From Channallabes apus (Eukaryota; Chordata; Actinopteri; Siluriformes; Clariidae): a stretch of 64,000 nt of DNA. Below, in pieces: positions 1-13,399 of the stretch; position 1 is the stretch's first letter; every line of letters starts with the position of its first letter. The notes under the pieces were generated by a model that ran no database searches, was not told where the DNA came from, and was given only the letters and a program-made list of their open reading frames with translations. The position numbers and the translations under genes were made by a program. The DNA lies in NCBI GenBank assembly GCA_030522415.1, contig CM060108.1, positions 35,398,756 through 35,462,755 of the forward strand, given 5' to 3'.

Positions 1-556
1 TGTCAGTATTTTCTCACCCTATTTTTTTATCAAGTTGAAAAATTGAAAAACATGAAAGGAAACCATGGTAACATTTTCTCTCTTGTCTGGGGCAGTTCGA
101 TGCATACTGGATTAGGAGCCGGAAAAAGCCATCACATTTTTGTCCCCGTTTTGGCTGAGCTAGAAGAGACTTCCAGAGAGAGCGGAGATTCACACATCAA
201 AGGATCTTTGCCAGGGCCGTGAAAAAAGGGGATCAGAGAAAGGCGGGGGTTTGGGATCAGTGCCATCCAAATCCATTCTTCTATTCTTTGCCGATCTGCT
301 TCAGTCATTTCTACATGCTGCACAGTGCACAGTGCTGAAAGCTGCTTGATTTGCAAAAGGGCAGAAAAACACAAACATGACGTGCTGTCACACAAGAACT
401 GTACCAGCTAGTAACTCATGAATGTTAATGCTTAATATTTTAGATTAGAGATGGGGGGGGGGGGGAATAGATTCATGTAATTATTTTGCATGGCAGTTCA
501 CGTATCATGACGCTGACTGCAAAGTCAAATGTTTGTAATTAATTAAAAAAATTATA

Positions 557-1118
557 AAGTGAAAGGTTTGGACACAGCTTCCAATTCCATCTTCTTTCCT
601 GATTTTTATTTCTTTCTACACTATAAAACAATGCTGAAGGCAACCAAAATATGCAATAATCTGCTTTAAACAGTTAATATTAAGATGTGCCTCCTAATTA
701 TGCTCTGTAAAGTTTTCAAAGTTTGCTATTCAATTTGTGGTGCTGCTTGTTAATTGGTCATTTCTGATCCTGGTGACTCTACATGAACGTCTCCTCTGCA
801 GCAGATGTAAGTTTTGGTCTTGCTTTGCTGGGATGGTCTTCATGAGAGACAGTTACATCATGATGCTTAATGGATTTTGCAAATGCACTTGACACAATAC
901 TGTTCTTACAAAAACTATTCCAGAACAGGAATAATCTTCTTAAATAATGTCTTAAATTAAGAACTGACTGTTGTTGTTGTTGTTGTTATTTAACTACATA
1001 ATTCCATGTGTGTTATATCCTAGTTTTGAAATCTCCAGTATAGTTATAGTGTAGAAAATAAATCATAAAATGAAAATCATTTAATTAGAAGATGTGCCCA
1101 AACTTTTGACTGCCACTG
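557..1118 (-). mobile_element. internally deleted Tc1-type element
   Basis: The right end reads ...aaacttttgactgccactg followed by TA (1119-1120); the left end is a decayed inverse (gaaaggtttggacacagctt). The centre resembles the antisense of a Tc1 transposase N-terminal region (for example catgagagacagttacatca). The same family recurs at about 16119-16416. Confidence 0.7.
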
Positions 1119-1149
1119 TATGTTTCTATGTTACTTGATGACGGCTCAT

Positions 1150-1620
1150 CAGCTGAAGCTCAATCTGAGTAACCTGGTGATTCATTTCTTGGTCAAGACC
1201 TTCTGATCTCCTTGAACAACTCCTTGCCTCCTCAGATCACTCCTTCAGTCACTGCCTGCACTCTTGGGGTAACTTTGGACAATCTACTGTCATCTTCCCT
1301 ACACCTTACTCACTCTTGTCGGTTTCTTCTTTACAACATCAGAAGAATCGGCCCACTTCTTTCTTCACAGGCTACTCAGGTACTTGTTCAGTCCCTTGTA
1401 ATTTCAAGACTGTCTCCGAACACAATTTGTCCTCTGCAGCTGATCCAGAATGCAGCTGCAAGTATTGTTCAGAGCCTTCCCAAGTTCTCCCACACCACCC
1501 ACTTCTCCGTTCCCTGCACTGGCTTCCTCTCTCGGAGATCAAGGAAGACATCAGGTATCTAGTTAGTAAACTAGTAACCCAGTGTAAGTATCTATACAAT
1601 GATGGAAACCTACAGTAGGT
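1150..1620 (+). pseudogene. LINE reverse transcriptase C-terminal fragment
   Basis: Two overlapping frames give GVTLDNLLSSSLHLTHSCRF, LLYNIRRIGPLLSSQATQVL, LQLIQNAAASIV and LHWLPLSEIKEDI. These are the characteristic C-terminal blocks after the reverse transcriptase of L2/CR1/jockey-like LINEs. Frameshifted, 5'-truncated and dead. Confidence 0.8.
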
Positions 1621-2415
1621 TCTTTTATAAGTCACTCTGGATAAGCCAAATATCTAAACCGTCAATATTTGCATTCAAACATTTGATTGTTAAAATGTTG
1701 CAGTTTCTGTATAATCCTGCAGGTGGTGTGCTTTAATCTATTCACACATCTCAGCACCCTGTATGGTGGGGGATGATCATTATTTACTGTTTGTTAAGAT
1801 TTGTGACAAAATCTGATTGATATGTACAGAATCACAATACAAATCGAATCGGCACCTACTTGATATTCTCGTATCGGGACGTCCTTGATGAGTCCCGTCC
1901 CTATTCTGTATTGTTAATGGGTCCATGCTAGACATAGAGATGTTAGAGACGTTAGAGATATTATCACTCTGAATGATGGGCTCAAAGACTGAAACGCAGC
2001 AGCGCTTTACCTCACTTAATTAACCCATCCTTCTGTTAGTTCTGCACTACAGATCTCTGATCTCGAGGCACGCGCTCCAGGTGGTCTGGATATAGCGCCG
2101 ATCAGGCCTGTGATGTGCTCACATACACACAGCCTGGCTGTTTTATTTATGGAATAATAGAGTGCAATAGAGAGAAGAAGGAACAAGAGGCAAAGCAGGA
2201 CTGACAGAACACAGAAACATTGTGAATATTTTATTTCAAGAGAATGTATTTGGCCTTTCAGAAAGCTACCTGTTTGTGAGTTGAATTAGACATCAAACAG
2301 TGTTGTGGAGAGAGCGTGAAGTCAGACTAGTCCGATCTGGAAAGGTGACACGTGCTACTGTATATTGAGGTGTCTATAAACTTTTAAAGTGTGTGTGGCT
2401 TAAACTACTGTAGTC
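1621..2415. other. unassigned intergenic sequence
   Basis: Between two LINE fragments. I see no gene, repeat family or RNA here. Confidence 0.5.
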
Positions 2416-2880
2416 TTCTTCTTCCTTGTTCTTCGGCTGTTCCCTTTCAGGGGTCGCCACAGCGAATCATCTGCCTCCATCTAACCCTATCCTCTGCATC
2501 CTCTTCTCTCACACCAACTAACTTCATGTCCTCTCTCACTGCATCCATAAATCTCCTCTTTGGTCTTCCTCTAGACCTCAGCATCCTTCTACCGATATAT
2601 TCACCATCTCTCCTCTGAACATGTCCAAACCACCTCAATCTGTCCCCTTTGACTTTGTCTCCAAAACATCTAACATGGCGGTCCCTCTGATGAACTCATT
2701 CTTGGTCCTATTCATTCTTGTCACTCCCAAAGAGAACCTCTCAGTGGTCTCACCACTGTCCTAAACAACTTTCCTTTCATTCTCGCTGATACTCTTTTAG
2801 TCACACAATACACCCAATACCTTCCAACCTGCTTGAACACGACCTCTTCATCTCCATTCCACACTCTCCATTGCTCTGGA
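2416..2880 (-). pseudogene. LINE ORF2 C-terminal fragment
   Basis: The antisense frame reads MRWFGHVQRRDGEYIGRRML and RGRPKRRFMDAVREDMKLVG, ending VRWRQMIRCGDP. This is the usual tail of a fish non-LTR retrotransposon ORF2. Upstream (2640-2880) more of the same ORF is visible but broken. The clade (RTE-like?) is uncertain. Confidence 0.75.
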
Positions 2881-5180
2881 CTAGTGTTCCCCCCAAAATA
2901 CAGAGAGAGTTTCTGTGTAACTGTGTAACCAGCTGTGCCTGGTTATTGTTTAATCATACTTGCACGGTAATTATTTTTGTCAACCCACAGTGTTTTCCAA
3001 ACCATTTTAGTTGGTTTTGTTTCCCAAAACATAAAAAACACAGAGTTATAAGGATATCTAGAGACAATTCTTTCATTGTCCCACAAGTTGATTTTTATTT
3101 TGTTAGTCTCTTGCTTATGCAGCTTTTTTGTCGCATCCTACCGGATCCCAATCCCAGTGCAGACCTCCAGTCTTAGCCAGATGCTCCAAGAACCTTAATG
3201 ACAGTACCGATTTTGGCCGATTCTTTTTTTTTCTACTAAAAGCTGTAGCTGACGGCATGCAGAGAAGAAAGAGCGATTTTAATCAGGAAGCCATTTAACA
3301 CAATCTAAATTGCTCCCTGATTCGAATGTATTTCATTAAGAATAGTGCTGAGGATCTAAATCTGTATGCAGCTTGCATACCATCCATTGATTAGTTAATT
3401 AATTGGAAAAACAGTTGGATAAAAAGTCTTGCAGACTCTTGCTTCTGTCAGGACAGAACCGCTTGCACACAGCAAAACAAGTGCAGCATTTAAATCCACT
3501 CACAACTGCACATTTAAATATGTTTTGTTCCTTCAATGTAATTCTCCACACACATGAAAATGAGAAGCAGTTGTCAAATGTTAAGTTAGAACAACACGCA
3601 TGTGAGGATGAAGGGGTTTCCTCCGAGACATAAGGTGCAAGCTCCTTGAACTGCTGCTCACACACCGGTAGAGGCGGGGATCAAAGCACAGACGCCCATG
3701 ATTGTCTAGCACTGTCCTGATTAGGTCTCTTAATCTGAGAGTACTACAGTACCTGCTTTCTGCTTCAGTACAGAATCTGCTATATCTGAGGCTGATCAGC
3801 TGATCAGTGTCATCTCTGATCAAGCTAAATACTGGTCTGTTCCAGTCACTGCCTGAGCAGATGTTGGTGCATCTTTACTTACAGTACGCCTTGTCCACAT
3901 GTAGCCGGGTATTTTTAAAATCAATGTGAGATTTTTTTTTAATCTGCGGTTTTGGCCTTTAATCCACATGCAGTTTTGGTCGCTGAAAACAGAGTTTATG
4001 GAAAACTTCGTCCTAAGTGAAGATTTTCCAAACAGAGATTTCTGCTTGACACCTTGTGTGCCGATGATGTCATCGTCTGTGAGCTAGTGGACTAGTAAAC
4101 TAGTGACTGTGTTAACATTGCCTACTGGACTTTATACACATGTGTACATACACGCGCAGTTACTCACACATTACGTTAACGGACAGAGACGCCTGAATGT
4201 ACTACAAAGCTCACTGATGCTACATACAAAACTCAGACGACACAGACTCCACAAGTAGACTGTCTAGGCTTCTGTTCATCCCCCTGGTGATCAGTGTTGA
4301 TTACTTAGCCCTGATCCTGGAGAACCCTGGTCTATCACACCCTCTTTAGTTCAGTTCAGTTCTTAATTTGTACTGAGAAAACAATACGGTAAAAGAATGT
4401 GCAGGCCAGGGGGCGCCACAGGACCAGGGTTGAGAACCACTGATTTAGACCAGATCTGAATTTGTTGAATCTGAATTCATGTCATTCATTTAAAGTGTGA
4501 ATACAGTGCAAGAAGGATAGAGTGAGAGTTAGTTGTTTATTTGGTGTATAGGCCAGTTGTATTATTTGTGTAACATCCTGACTACTTAATGTGGAGAAAA
4601 AAAATCGCAGAATTTGAGGAAAATGTGAAGGTGACCAGCTGTTGTGAGTTGTTTTTGTAATTGTGCATCCTACACACACCTGCACACTGAAGTCGTTATC
4701 CTCGTTCCTTATTGGTGATGGGGTATCGACGCTGCTCTGGATGCTAAGCAATGCATACTGTGCCTTCGTGTGTGTGATGTGTTTACTTGTGCCACTCCTA
4801 TTATTTATTTTTACTCCAGTATGATCATTATTTAATATCAATAATTCCGTTAGGATTCTTTAGGTCACGTAACAGGAAAAATTGAGCTCCTCATCAGTTG
4901 AGCAATAAAAAAGGCTACAGTGTTTGTGTGTGGTTATGGACAGAAATCACTTAACTATTCCTGACTGCGCGATGGCCCCTAGCGCACGGTAAACCTCACC
5001 TCGTTACACCTGGACTAACTCACCAGTTAATCCTACTGTACGTCTTACTGCATATCTGCCTCAGTTCCAGTTGGGATACAGTGAGCTCAACATGTACTAT
5101 GGGAGCCAGGGGAATAGAGCGCTCATATGCCTTTTATTACCTCCGAGTTTTTATTACCCTCGTACAACCTACACCAATTG
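2881..5180. other. mostly unassigned intergenic sequence upstream of wasf3
   Basis: AT-rich. Holds the MITE-like piece at 4305 and a short repeat block at about 3675-3735 (cagacgcccatgattgtcta) that recurs diverged at about 54920-54955. 3240-3400 is clean and could be conserved. 5' UTR exons of wasf3 could be hidden here or further upstream. Confidence 0.4.
4305..4447. mobile_element. possible hAT-type MITE fragment
   Basis: ccctgatcctggagaaccct at one end and accagggttgagaaccactg at the other resemble the inverted ends of a common fish palindromic MITE. The interior is short. Confidence 0.4.
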
Positions 5181-5337
5181 TCGTCTGTGTGTGTGTGTGT
5201 GTATGTGTGTATTGGGGTTTTATGTACAGTATGTGTGCTCATGTATCTGTGACTCATTAGATCTTTGTTCTGCATTGTCTGCCGCAGTGCAAACAGCCTG
5301 GGATGAAAATTGGCCCCAAGGGTAATTACACATACTG

Positions 5338-5341
5338 TACA

Positions 5342-5385
<44 letters not shown>
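5338..5385. repeat. (CA)n microsatellite
   Basis: About 20 CA units; a (GT) tract lies 150 bp upstream at 5186-5212. No gene seen around it. Confidence 0.95.
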
Positions 5386-5387
<2 letters not shown>

Positions 5388-5742
5388 ACTCATAGTGAGG
5401 AGGCTTGCTCTAATGCGATGCTCTTTATGCCGTCATTATACCCCAGCAGAAAGTCTAGAGCGCGGAGGTCAGTCTTTGTACAGAGTCTACTCTAGTTCAG
5501 ATGCCAGAAGGCTGGTGTATGATTCATCTGAGTCGCTTCTGTGAATTACAAATGAAACAAACTTCTGTCACATATGTATTCATATTCAGCATAGCAGCAG
5601 GTTCTAGGGTATCCACATAAACATGTAGGTGGAATAATAGAAAGGTACTGTAGGGAAAAGTGCCTTCGCATGTCTTCTTTCAGGAATCTTTTGTTTTCAT
5701 GGCATTTTCGTTGTCGGGTAAGTGAAAACACAAGCACATATA

Positions 5743-7358
5743 CAGTGGTGTGAAAAACTATTTGCCCCCCCTCCTGATTTCTTTTTGCATGTTTGTCACA
5801 CAAAATGTTTCTGATCATCAAACACATTTAACTATTAGTCAAAGATAACACAAGTAAACACAAAATGCAGTTTTTAAATGAGGGGTTTTATTATTTAGGG
5901 AGAAAAAAAATCCAAACCTACATGGCCCTGTGTGAAAAAGTAATTGCCCCCTGAACCTAATAACTGGTTGGGCCACCCTTAGCAGCAATAACTGCAATCA
6001 AGCGTTTGCGATAACTTGCAACGAGTCTTTTACAGCGCTCTGGAGGAATTTTGGCCCACTCATCTTTGCAGAATTGTTGTAATTCAGCTTTATTTGTGGG
6101 TTTTCTAGCATGAACCGCCTTTTTAAGGTCATGCCACAACATCTCAATAGGATTCAGGTCAGGACTTTGACTAGGCCACTCCAAAGTCTTCATTTTGTTT
6201 TTCTTCAGCCAATCAGAGGTGGATTTGCTGGTGTGTTTTGGGTCATTGTCCTGCTGCAGCACCCAAGATCGCTTCAGCTTGAGTTGACGAACAGATGGCC
6301 GGACATTCTCCTTCAGGATTTTTTGGTAGACAGTAGAATTCATGGTTCCATCTATCACAGCAAGCCTTCCAGGTCCTGAAGCAGCAAAACAACCCCAGAT
6401 CATCACACTACCACCACCATATTTTACTGTTGGTATGATGTTCTTTTTCTGAAATGCTGTGTTACTTTTACGCCAGATGTAACGGGACACGCACCTTCCA
6501 AAAAGTTCAACTTTTGTCTCGTCGGTCCACAAGGTATTTTCCCAAAAGTCTTGGCAATCATTGAGATGTTTTTTAGCAAAATTGAGACGAGCCTTAATGT
6601 TCTTTTTGCTTAAAAGTGGTTTGCGCCTTGGAAATCTGCCATGCAGGCCGTTTTTGCCCAGTCTCTTTCTTATGGTGGAGTCGTGAACACTGACCTTAAT
6701 TGAGGCAAGTGAGGCCTGCAGTTCTTTAGATGTTGTCCTGGGGTCTTTTGTGGCCTCTCGGATGAGTTGTCTCTGCGCTCTTGGGGTAATTTTGGTCGGC
6801 CGGCCACTCCTGGGAAGGTTCACCACTGTTCCATGTTTTTGCCATTTGTGGATAATTGCTCTCACTGTGGTTCGCTGGAGTCCCAAAGCTTTAGAAATGG
6901 CTTTATAACCTTTACCAGACTGATAGATCTCAATTACTTTTGTTCTCATTTGTTCCTGAATTTCTTTGGATCTTGGCATGATGTCTAGCTTTTGAGGTGC
7001 TTTTGGTCTACTTCTCTGTGTCAGGTAGCTCCTATTTAAGTGATTTCTTGATTGAAACAGGTGTGGCAGTAATCAGGCCTGGGGGTGACTACAGAAATTC
7101 AACTCAGGTGTGATAAACCACAGTTAAGTTATTTTTTAACAAGGGGGGCAATCACTTTTTCACACAGGGCCATGTAGATTTGGAGTTTTTTTCTCCCTTA
7201 ATAACGTAAACCTTCATTTTTAAAACTGCATTTTGTGTTCAATTATGTTATCTTTCACTAATAGTTAACGGTTTTTGATGAGCAGAAACATTTAAGTGTG
7301 ACAAACATGCAAAAGAATAAGAAATCAGGAAGGGGGCAAATAGTTTTTCACACCACTG
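5743..7358 (-). mobile_element. Tc1-family transposon copy 1, complete
   Basis: The element is 1616 bp between TA dinucleotides (5741-5742 and 7359-7360). Termini read CAGTGGTGTGAAAAACTATT and its complement. The inverted repeats are about 210 bp, each with an outer and an inner direct repeat (tgtgaaaaa.tatttgcccc and tgtgaaaaagt.attgcccc), the IR/DR arrangement known from Sleeping Beauty-like elements. It encloses an unbroken transposase gene. The same family occurs at 16616 and 27589; it resembles Passport-type fish elements, a name I give with caution. Confidence 0.95.
5957..6979 (-). CDS. Tc1-like transposase, intact, copy 1
   Basis: 340 residues, full length for Tc1-like transposases. 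N-terminal paired-like helix-turn-helix domains (about 1-110) with a GRPR-like SGRPTK at 58-63, then a DDE catalytic domain. The catalytic residues are Asp153 (WTDETK), Asp244 (QQDNDPKH) and Glu279 (NPIEMLW), with 34 residues between the last two: the DD34E pattern, at the same positions as in Sleeping Beauty. A glycine-rich box ([11 protein letters not shown]) lies near 187-196. It cuts and pastes its element at TA sites. No stop or frameshift. It differs from copy 2 by three residues that I can see (positions 194, 256 and 295). Confidence 0.96.
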   Translation of the reverse strand: MPRSKEIQEQMRTKVIEIYQSGKGYKAISKALGLQRTTVRAIIHKWQKHGTVVNLPRSGRPTKITPRAQRQLIREATKDPRTTSKELQASLASIKVSVHDSTIRKRLGKNGLHGRFPRRKPLLSKKNIKARLNFAKKHLNDCQDFWENTLWTDETKVELFGRCVSRYIWRKSNTAFQKKNIIPTVKYGGGSVMIWGCFAASGPGRLAVIDGTMNSTVYQKILKENVRPSVRQLKLKRSWVLQQDNDPKHTSKSTSDWLKKNKMKTLEWPSQSPDLNPIEMLWHDLKKAVHARKPTNKAELQQFCKDEWAKIPPERCKRLVASYRKRLIAVIAAKGGPTSY

Positions 7359-7529
7359 TACGTACCAGGATATTGCTACATGCAAAAAGAGAGTCATGTG
7401 GTCAGGCTGCGTCAATCATTTAATATAGTTTTCCAGTCATTTGTCTAACGAGGCCCGGACAGGTCTTAGTTATTAAGTGTATTTCTGGAGATTCCTTGTC
7501 TTGAGTGTCATGATTGTGCCAGTCAGAAT

Positions 7530-7532
7530 GAT

Positions 7533-7583
<51 letters not shown>
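7530..7583. repeat. (CT)n tract forming wasf3 exon 1 acceptor
   Basis: Pure CT repeats with two TTT breaks, ending in the tgcag acceptor. A similar CT tract precedes exon 4 (15170-15203). Confidence 0.95.
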
Positions 7584-7599
7584 GCAGTAGATCCTCGCC

Positions 7600-7732
7600 A
7601 TGCCGCTGGTTAAGAGGAGCATTGAGCCCAGGCACCTGTGCAGAGGAGCTCTACCCGAACGAGTCTCCAGTGAGCTCGAGTGTGTCACCAACAGCACTCT
7701 GGCAGCCGTCATCAAGCAGCTTGGTAGCCTCA
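7600..7732 (+). CDS. wasf3: wasf3 coding exon 1 (start codon)
   Basis: The exon begins at 7588 after a CT-repeat acceptor ending in tgcag, so 7588-7599 is 5' UTR. The start is ATG 7600 in a good context (gccATG), and the first residues [20 protein letters not shown] match the highly conserved WAVE N terminus. It ends at ...CTC A before gtaagt (phase 1) and codes residues 1-44 plus one base. At least one 5' UTR exon must lie upstream. Confidence 0.95.
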
Positions 7733-9559
7733 GTAAGTGTCACTCTGTCACTTTTCCTAAACCACAACCATCAAACCAGCTGCCAACTAGTAGTTCATCA
7801 ACCTATCAAAGATCACACAATCAATTAATGAGAATGTTGTTGGCATGGCACGAGTATAGAAAGTTTGTAATACTTTAAGTTGAAAAAGTGAACGAGGAGA
7901 TTTCTTCAGGTTTAAAAAAAGTCACACCTGCCAAGATTTTATTTGATTAACTTTAGCTTTGATAATGACACACATGGTGGACAGTTCATGTGTGGAAATG
8001 AGTCCACGTGCTCCCAGAACCACTTTATACCTTTACAGTTTGTGTCCAGGAATATGCCCATGCCATAAGGGGAAGAGAAACTTCACGATGTTCAGGTCGT
8101 CAGCTGACTTCATTTTTTGCCACATAACATTGCTGAGCCTAGACCTGACCACCAGCTGGGACCTTCATGTGGTTTACTTCTTACCCCCATGGACCCATTA
8201 CTCTGGAATAGGGTCAATCTGAACTCATTAGACCACAAAGTCCAATTTTTATGCTCCCTAGCGAATTGAAACCCATTTCCCCTGATTAGTTCCTCTAACA
8301 AGTAGATTTCCTGCGGCCACACAGCTGTTTAGTCCTAATCTGTACCGGCTTCAATAAAGGGTTTGATCTTTCTTAACATACAGTAATTCCAGTCATTTCA
8401 CATCTCCTTAGTTATTATTTTCCTTGCTTGATCCAATAATTCGACACTTCTGAAATTGTGTAGATTTTCTACAGTAAATGGGTATTTTGATTGAAGTTGA
8501 AAAACATGACAATGTAACTGACGGCTAAAACGCTGTTGGAGATTATGGATCCTCTTAAGTGTCTCCTGAGAGACGTTTGCTTAGAGAGTCTTGGTTATTT
8601 AAAGCTAAAGTAGAAAGTATTTTTATTTCTTAAAAAAGAGGAAGGACTGTTGAGTCAGGAGGGATTAGAGCACTGCAGTGTGTATACAGTAACATGATGT
8701 ACCTGATCTGCTGTGAGTCACCCTGACAAGCCTGTGTAAAAGCAATTCACAATCATTTCTGTCAGCGCTGCTGGTCAGAACAACCTGGAAATCAAGTAAA
8801 TGTTCGTCGCACACAAGGTGAGTGTGTGAAACATCAGCACACCCTCAATACTTACTGTATGTGTTGTAATTTGGTGGGAGGGCATTGAACATGATGATGA
8901 TGATGACGATGATGATGATGATGTGAGATTTGTTTAATTACACCATTGTGAAGTTTCATCAGCTGGAGAACTCATTAAAGTAGTTTACTGGTGGTGACTA
9001 ACTGTTGTGTTCCTCTGTGGTGCTGCATGTTAAACTTGCTCATGCAAGAATGAGTCATCTGTTAGGGTCGAACTTTTTCTATATACTTACGTTGTACTTT
9101 AGATCTTTTATAAATATTGTTTAACGAAAGGCAGAGATAAGACAACATGTATTAGGTAATAAAAATAACAGATGTTCAGAGCGATCAGTCTGTGGGTTTT
9201 TAGTCTGTGGGTTTTCAGCGTGATCAGCCCATGACTGGTTGAAGCCGTCGATCAGATATAACAGATTCTGTACCGGTGCTGAGTCGGGCAGCTGGAAAGC
9301 ATTCGCATAGTATCATCTGGAGATCATGAGTTTGAATCCTGAATGATGAGACAACTCAGTGGTTAAGGCGTTCAGATGGTTCCCGGTTCAAACCCCACAA
9401 CCAACAAGTTGGCACTGTTGAGCCCTTGATCAAGGCCCTTAACCCTCAACTGCTCAGATTTATAATGAGATAAAAATGGAAGTCGCTCTGGATACGGGTG
9501 TCGGGATGTAAATCCAAGCTGCTCAAACTAATCATGCGTGCTTTCCTAATGCTCCCCAA

Positions 9560-9610
<51 letters not shown>

Positions 9611-10768
9611 CGTTAAAAATGATGCGATTGGCAGGTGCCTCAGTGGCAGCACCCACTCTGGTTAAATGTTTATTTTCATTTGGATTTTTTTAAACATTAG
9701 CGGTAGTACCTGTCGCATTGACGATAACTGAGAAACGTGTCTCCCTCACCTGGTACTCAGTATTACTCAGTGTTGTTGAAAGGACCATCCGGTCCGCACA
9801 TGCAAGCTTGGTTGCCCTTCCTGATTTAACCGTGTCATTTTTGCTGTACCTTTATTTTATGCTACTGATTGCTCTTATTATTCATGAGGTACTGTATCTC
9901 ATTTTGCTCCCGTGTCCTTAACGCAGCTGTTTCTTTATTAGGTCGGCATGCAGAAGACATCTTCGGGGAGCTGTTTAAAGAAGCGAACAGTTTCTGCTTA
10001 CGCATGAGTCACCTGCAGGAGCGCGTGGACCTGCTGGCTGTTAAAGTCACCCAGCTGGATTCGACCGTGGAAGAAGGTACGATCCGAGTCGATCCCGAGC
10101 TCCTATAAAACCACATTGTAAAGTTTATGTTATTAGTGTGAGAGCGAATGAGTTCTCCTCAGAGCGCCGTCCCCTATTAAAGTCTCCTTCGAGGCTATAT
10201 TTGGTAAAGTGACCTAGCTTTTAAATAAAAGCAAAGGAGGAGGACAGAGAATGTCTTTTTGTCAGGAATAATTTCCCTCCTCACCGTCTTCGCTCGTGCT
10301 CTCCTTTTATCACAGTGTCTCCTGTCCTCATTCTGGGCAGCTCCCTCTAGACGTGTCTGTGGGTGAAGCCACTAACCCTCCCTCGGTTTTCCCACCGCGC
10401 CCCCCCCCCCCCACCCCCCCCTACCTCTCCGTGTGCATTATGCAGTGATGTCCCAGTTTCTCACTGAGAGAGCTGGAGCAGAAGCATGTACAGTAGATCT
10501 GCACTGTGTTGTGTTCATATTTATTCATGCGTACTTTTTTGCCAGGCGGTTTGGTTCATTTGTGTATATGAGATTCTCAGCCGTAATATTAATCTTCTTA
10601 TAAATATAATGCATTGAGTAAAGTGAGGGTGTGTGTCTTGTTTTCTGTCCCTGTGCAGAGTTACAGATTTGGAGCAGAAGTGATTGTGGCAGATAAACAC
10701 TGCTCACTCAGGGAACATTGAGGATTGTTTGTCTTAAAACTGATCTTTGAGAATTTTAACCAGTCGAA

Positions 10769-10821
<53 letters not shown>

Positions 10822-11220
10822 AGAGAGACCGAGATGGGGGTGGAGAGTTAATGTCCAAGCAAACACTCAAACGATAATATACCGTTTTTTATTGTCGTTA
10901 TTTTGTTTTTGTGTTTTGAAAAACTCGTTGGAATTTTCCACTTTTCCAATGAATCAAATTTCCCCACTGATCTGAATGTTACACAGTAAACACACATCAC
11001 AGGATTTTACTCATAATACACCAGCCTGCACATTTATACGTTCATTTGTTTATTATTTGGGATAATAATGATTGACAGTTCATTTAAAAAAGTGTTAGAA
11101 ATGATCAGCTTCATCATCCAATTAAACCTGACATTGATGCTCCTGTGGGAGAAACACACACACACACACACACACACACAATTTCTGCACTGATTAAAAT
11201 CCATAGGGATTCTAGTGATG

Positions 11221-11264
<44 letters not shown>

Positions 11265-11333
11265 CCTGAAAATGACCCAGTGACTGAATACAGTGCAAGT
11301 CTTAAAAAAAAAAAAAACAGATGTACATATATG

Positions 11334-11390
<57 letters not shown>

Positions 11391-13307
11391 ACGTGCACAT
11401 GTCCATCTTGTATGAGGGGTAAGTGGGGGTTGTGCACAGACACCGTCGTGTTCGGGTCAATAACATCTGCACACTGATGGACAGATAAGCGCTCGTACTA
11501 AAATGCAATTTCTGTCCAAATATTATTAACACTTTTTTTCCAGAAGCCATGACTTCGATTTTTGAGCTTGAAAACATGATTGGAAACGGTTACATGTGGC
11601 TACACATGGTGTAATACATGATACACAGTGCAGAGGTACAGTACGCAGGACTAAAGACAGAAATAAAAAGAATAAATAATGGCAGGTGATGACCATCACG
11701 GCGGGTTTGAGTGAATATTTATTTATTTGTTTATTTATTTAGACCAGATGATGCCTGTTTACCTGGAGGGAAAATAACACTACCAGCTATTACATTTGCA
11801 CTTGAACCACATTCGTATGGCATTAATGAGGTTAAAACTTGTTCTGTAGTTTATGTGTTTGTGTGTGTTAACACTTAAGGCTGAAATAACCCTGAGATAT
11901 ATTGCCTTTCCATACCTCACCTTTTTATTTCACTGCGTCTCTGAACACACACCAGTGTCTGTGTAAATGAGCTCCCAGAAAACAGCAGAGCAGACGCAGC
12001 TGGGTGGAGCTGAGAAACCTGCCAGCGGAGGGCTGCTTCTTCTCATACGAGGTCACAGTCGGGGGAACATCGAATCAGCTTGTTGACGTTATAAAAAATG
12101 CAAAAGCAAAAAGCTGGCAATGTGGTTTTTTTCTCTCTCTCTCATTTTAACATATTTTTGAGAACGAGTGCAGCCTCATTGCAGATTGATTACAATTTTC
12201 TGTACGTGGTTAATGTTCAGTCAGGCGGTGCCGTGGCTCTTAAGACCTAATCGGGGTTTTATGGCTCAGCTCTTAGCAGCTCATGAATATTTATTAAGTC
12301 ACTGCATTTCAATTGGTCTCCTGTCTCACTGTGTTCATATAATAAACAGATCTGTGTCCAATCTGCAGTCGCCATGTGCGTTATTAATACACATGTGGAT
12401 GGAACATCCCGTGTAATACTATTTAATTCATTATTTTAAAAATGGAAAGATCCACAGCAGATATGGGAGTATCTGTTCACAGAGCATGGCTCATTGGAAG
12501 AGTGGCATTGATGAATGCAACACAAAAACACATCTCACATGGAAGACGGTTCTCCGGTCAGATCTGCCTAATCCTGAACTTTTTGTCCATCGTGGGAAAT
12601 GTTATGCGTTCCACAAAGGATACCACGCCCTCAACGAAGCATGGTGGTGGCAGCATCATGGTGTGGGGATGATTTCTATCAGCACGGGCTGGAAAGCCAG
12701 TCAGGATCCCCAAGAGTCTTATAGCTGTAATTACAACTAAAGGTCTTCTAGAACAAAAAAAAACTATGTTTTACCTATTATGGCGTCAGGTGCTGGTGGC
12801 TCAGTGGTAGGTTCCACATTTGGGAGGCCCAGGTTCGATTCCCAGCCAGTGCCCAAACCCCAGCCACTGCAAATGCAGTACCGGTACCTAGCCCGGGTAA
12901 AATGGATGGGTTTTCATCAGGAAGGACATTTTTGGCGTAAAACCTGTGCCAAGCTTGTATGTGCGGATCAAATGGTCTGCTGTGGCGATCCCTGAACGGG
13001 AGCCGGCAAAAGACAGACAACATGGCATTAGGTATTTAATTTTAAAACCCAGAGGTCAGCCTTTCTGGAACAGTTCTTGCAAGAACAGTGTTGTCAAGTG
13101 CATTTGCAAAACCCATGCACTTTCTTTCCTGTGTCTCACAGTCTTCTGAAGGTTTTGTGTGCATGACCAACACAACGTCTTTTATAAAACACAATCACAA
13201 ATTCAGGGAAATGAGTCCGAATTATTAATACTGTCTGTGTGTTAATACGCTTCTCTGATTTCCTCTCACTTTCTCAGAAGCATGGCAGTCTGTGGATTGG
13301 TCTAGAT

Positions 13308-13399
<92 letters not shown>

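Noticed and set aside
6110..6379. Small frames antisense to Tc1 transposases (also 17595 and 28342)
   Set aside because: They recur in each copy only because the transposase itself is conserved; no independent evidence of a gene.
11114..11443. Thr-His and Cys-Val repeat proteins
   Set aside because: Translations of (CA)n/(GT)n microsatellites; the same applies at 13239, 18312, 41827 and 61842.
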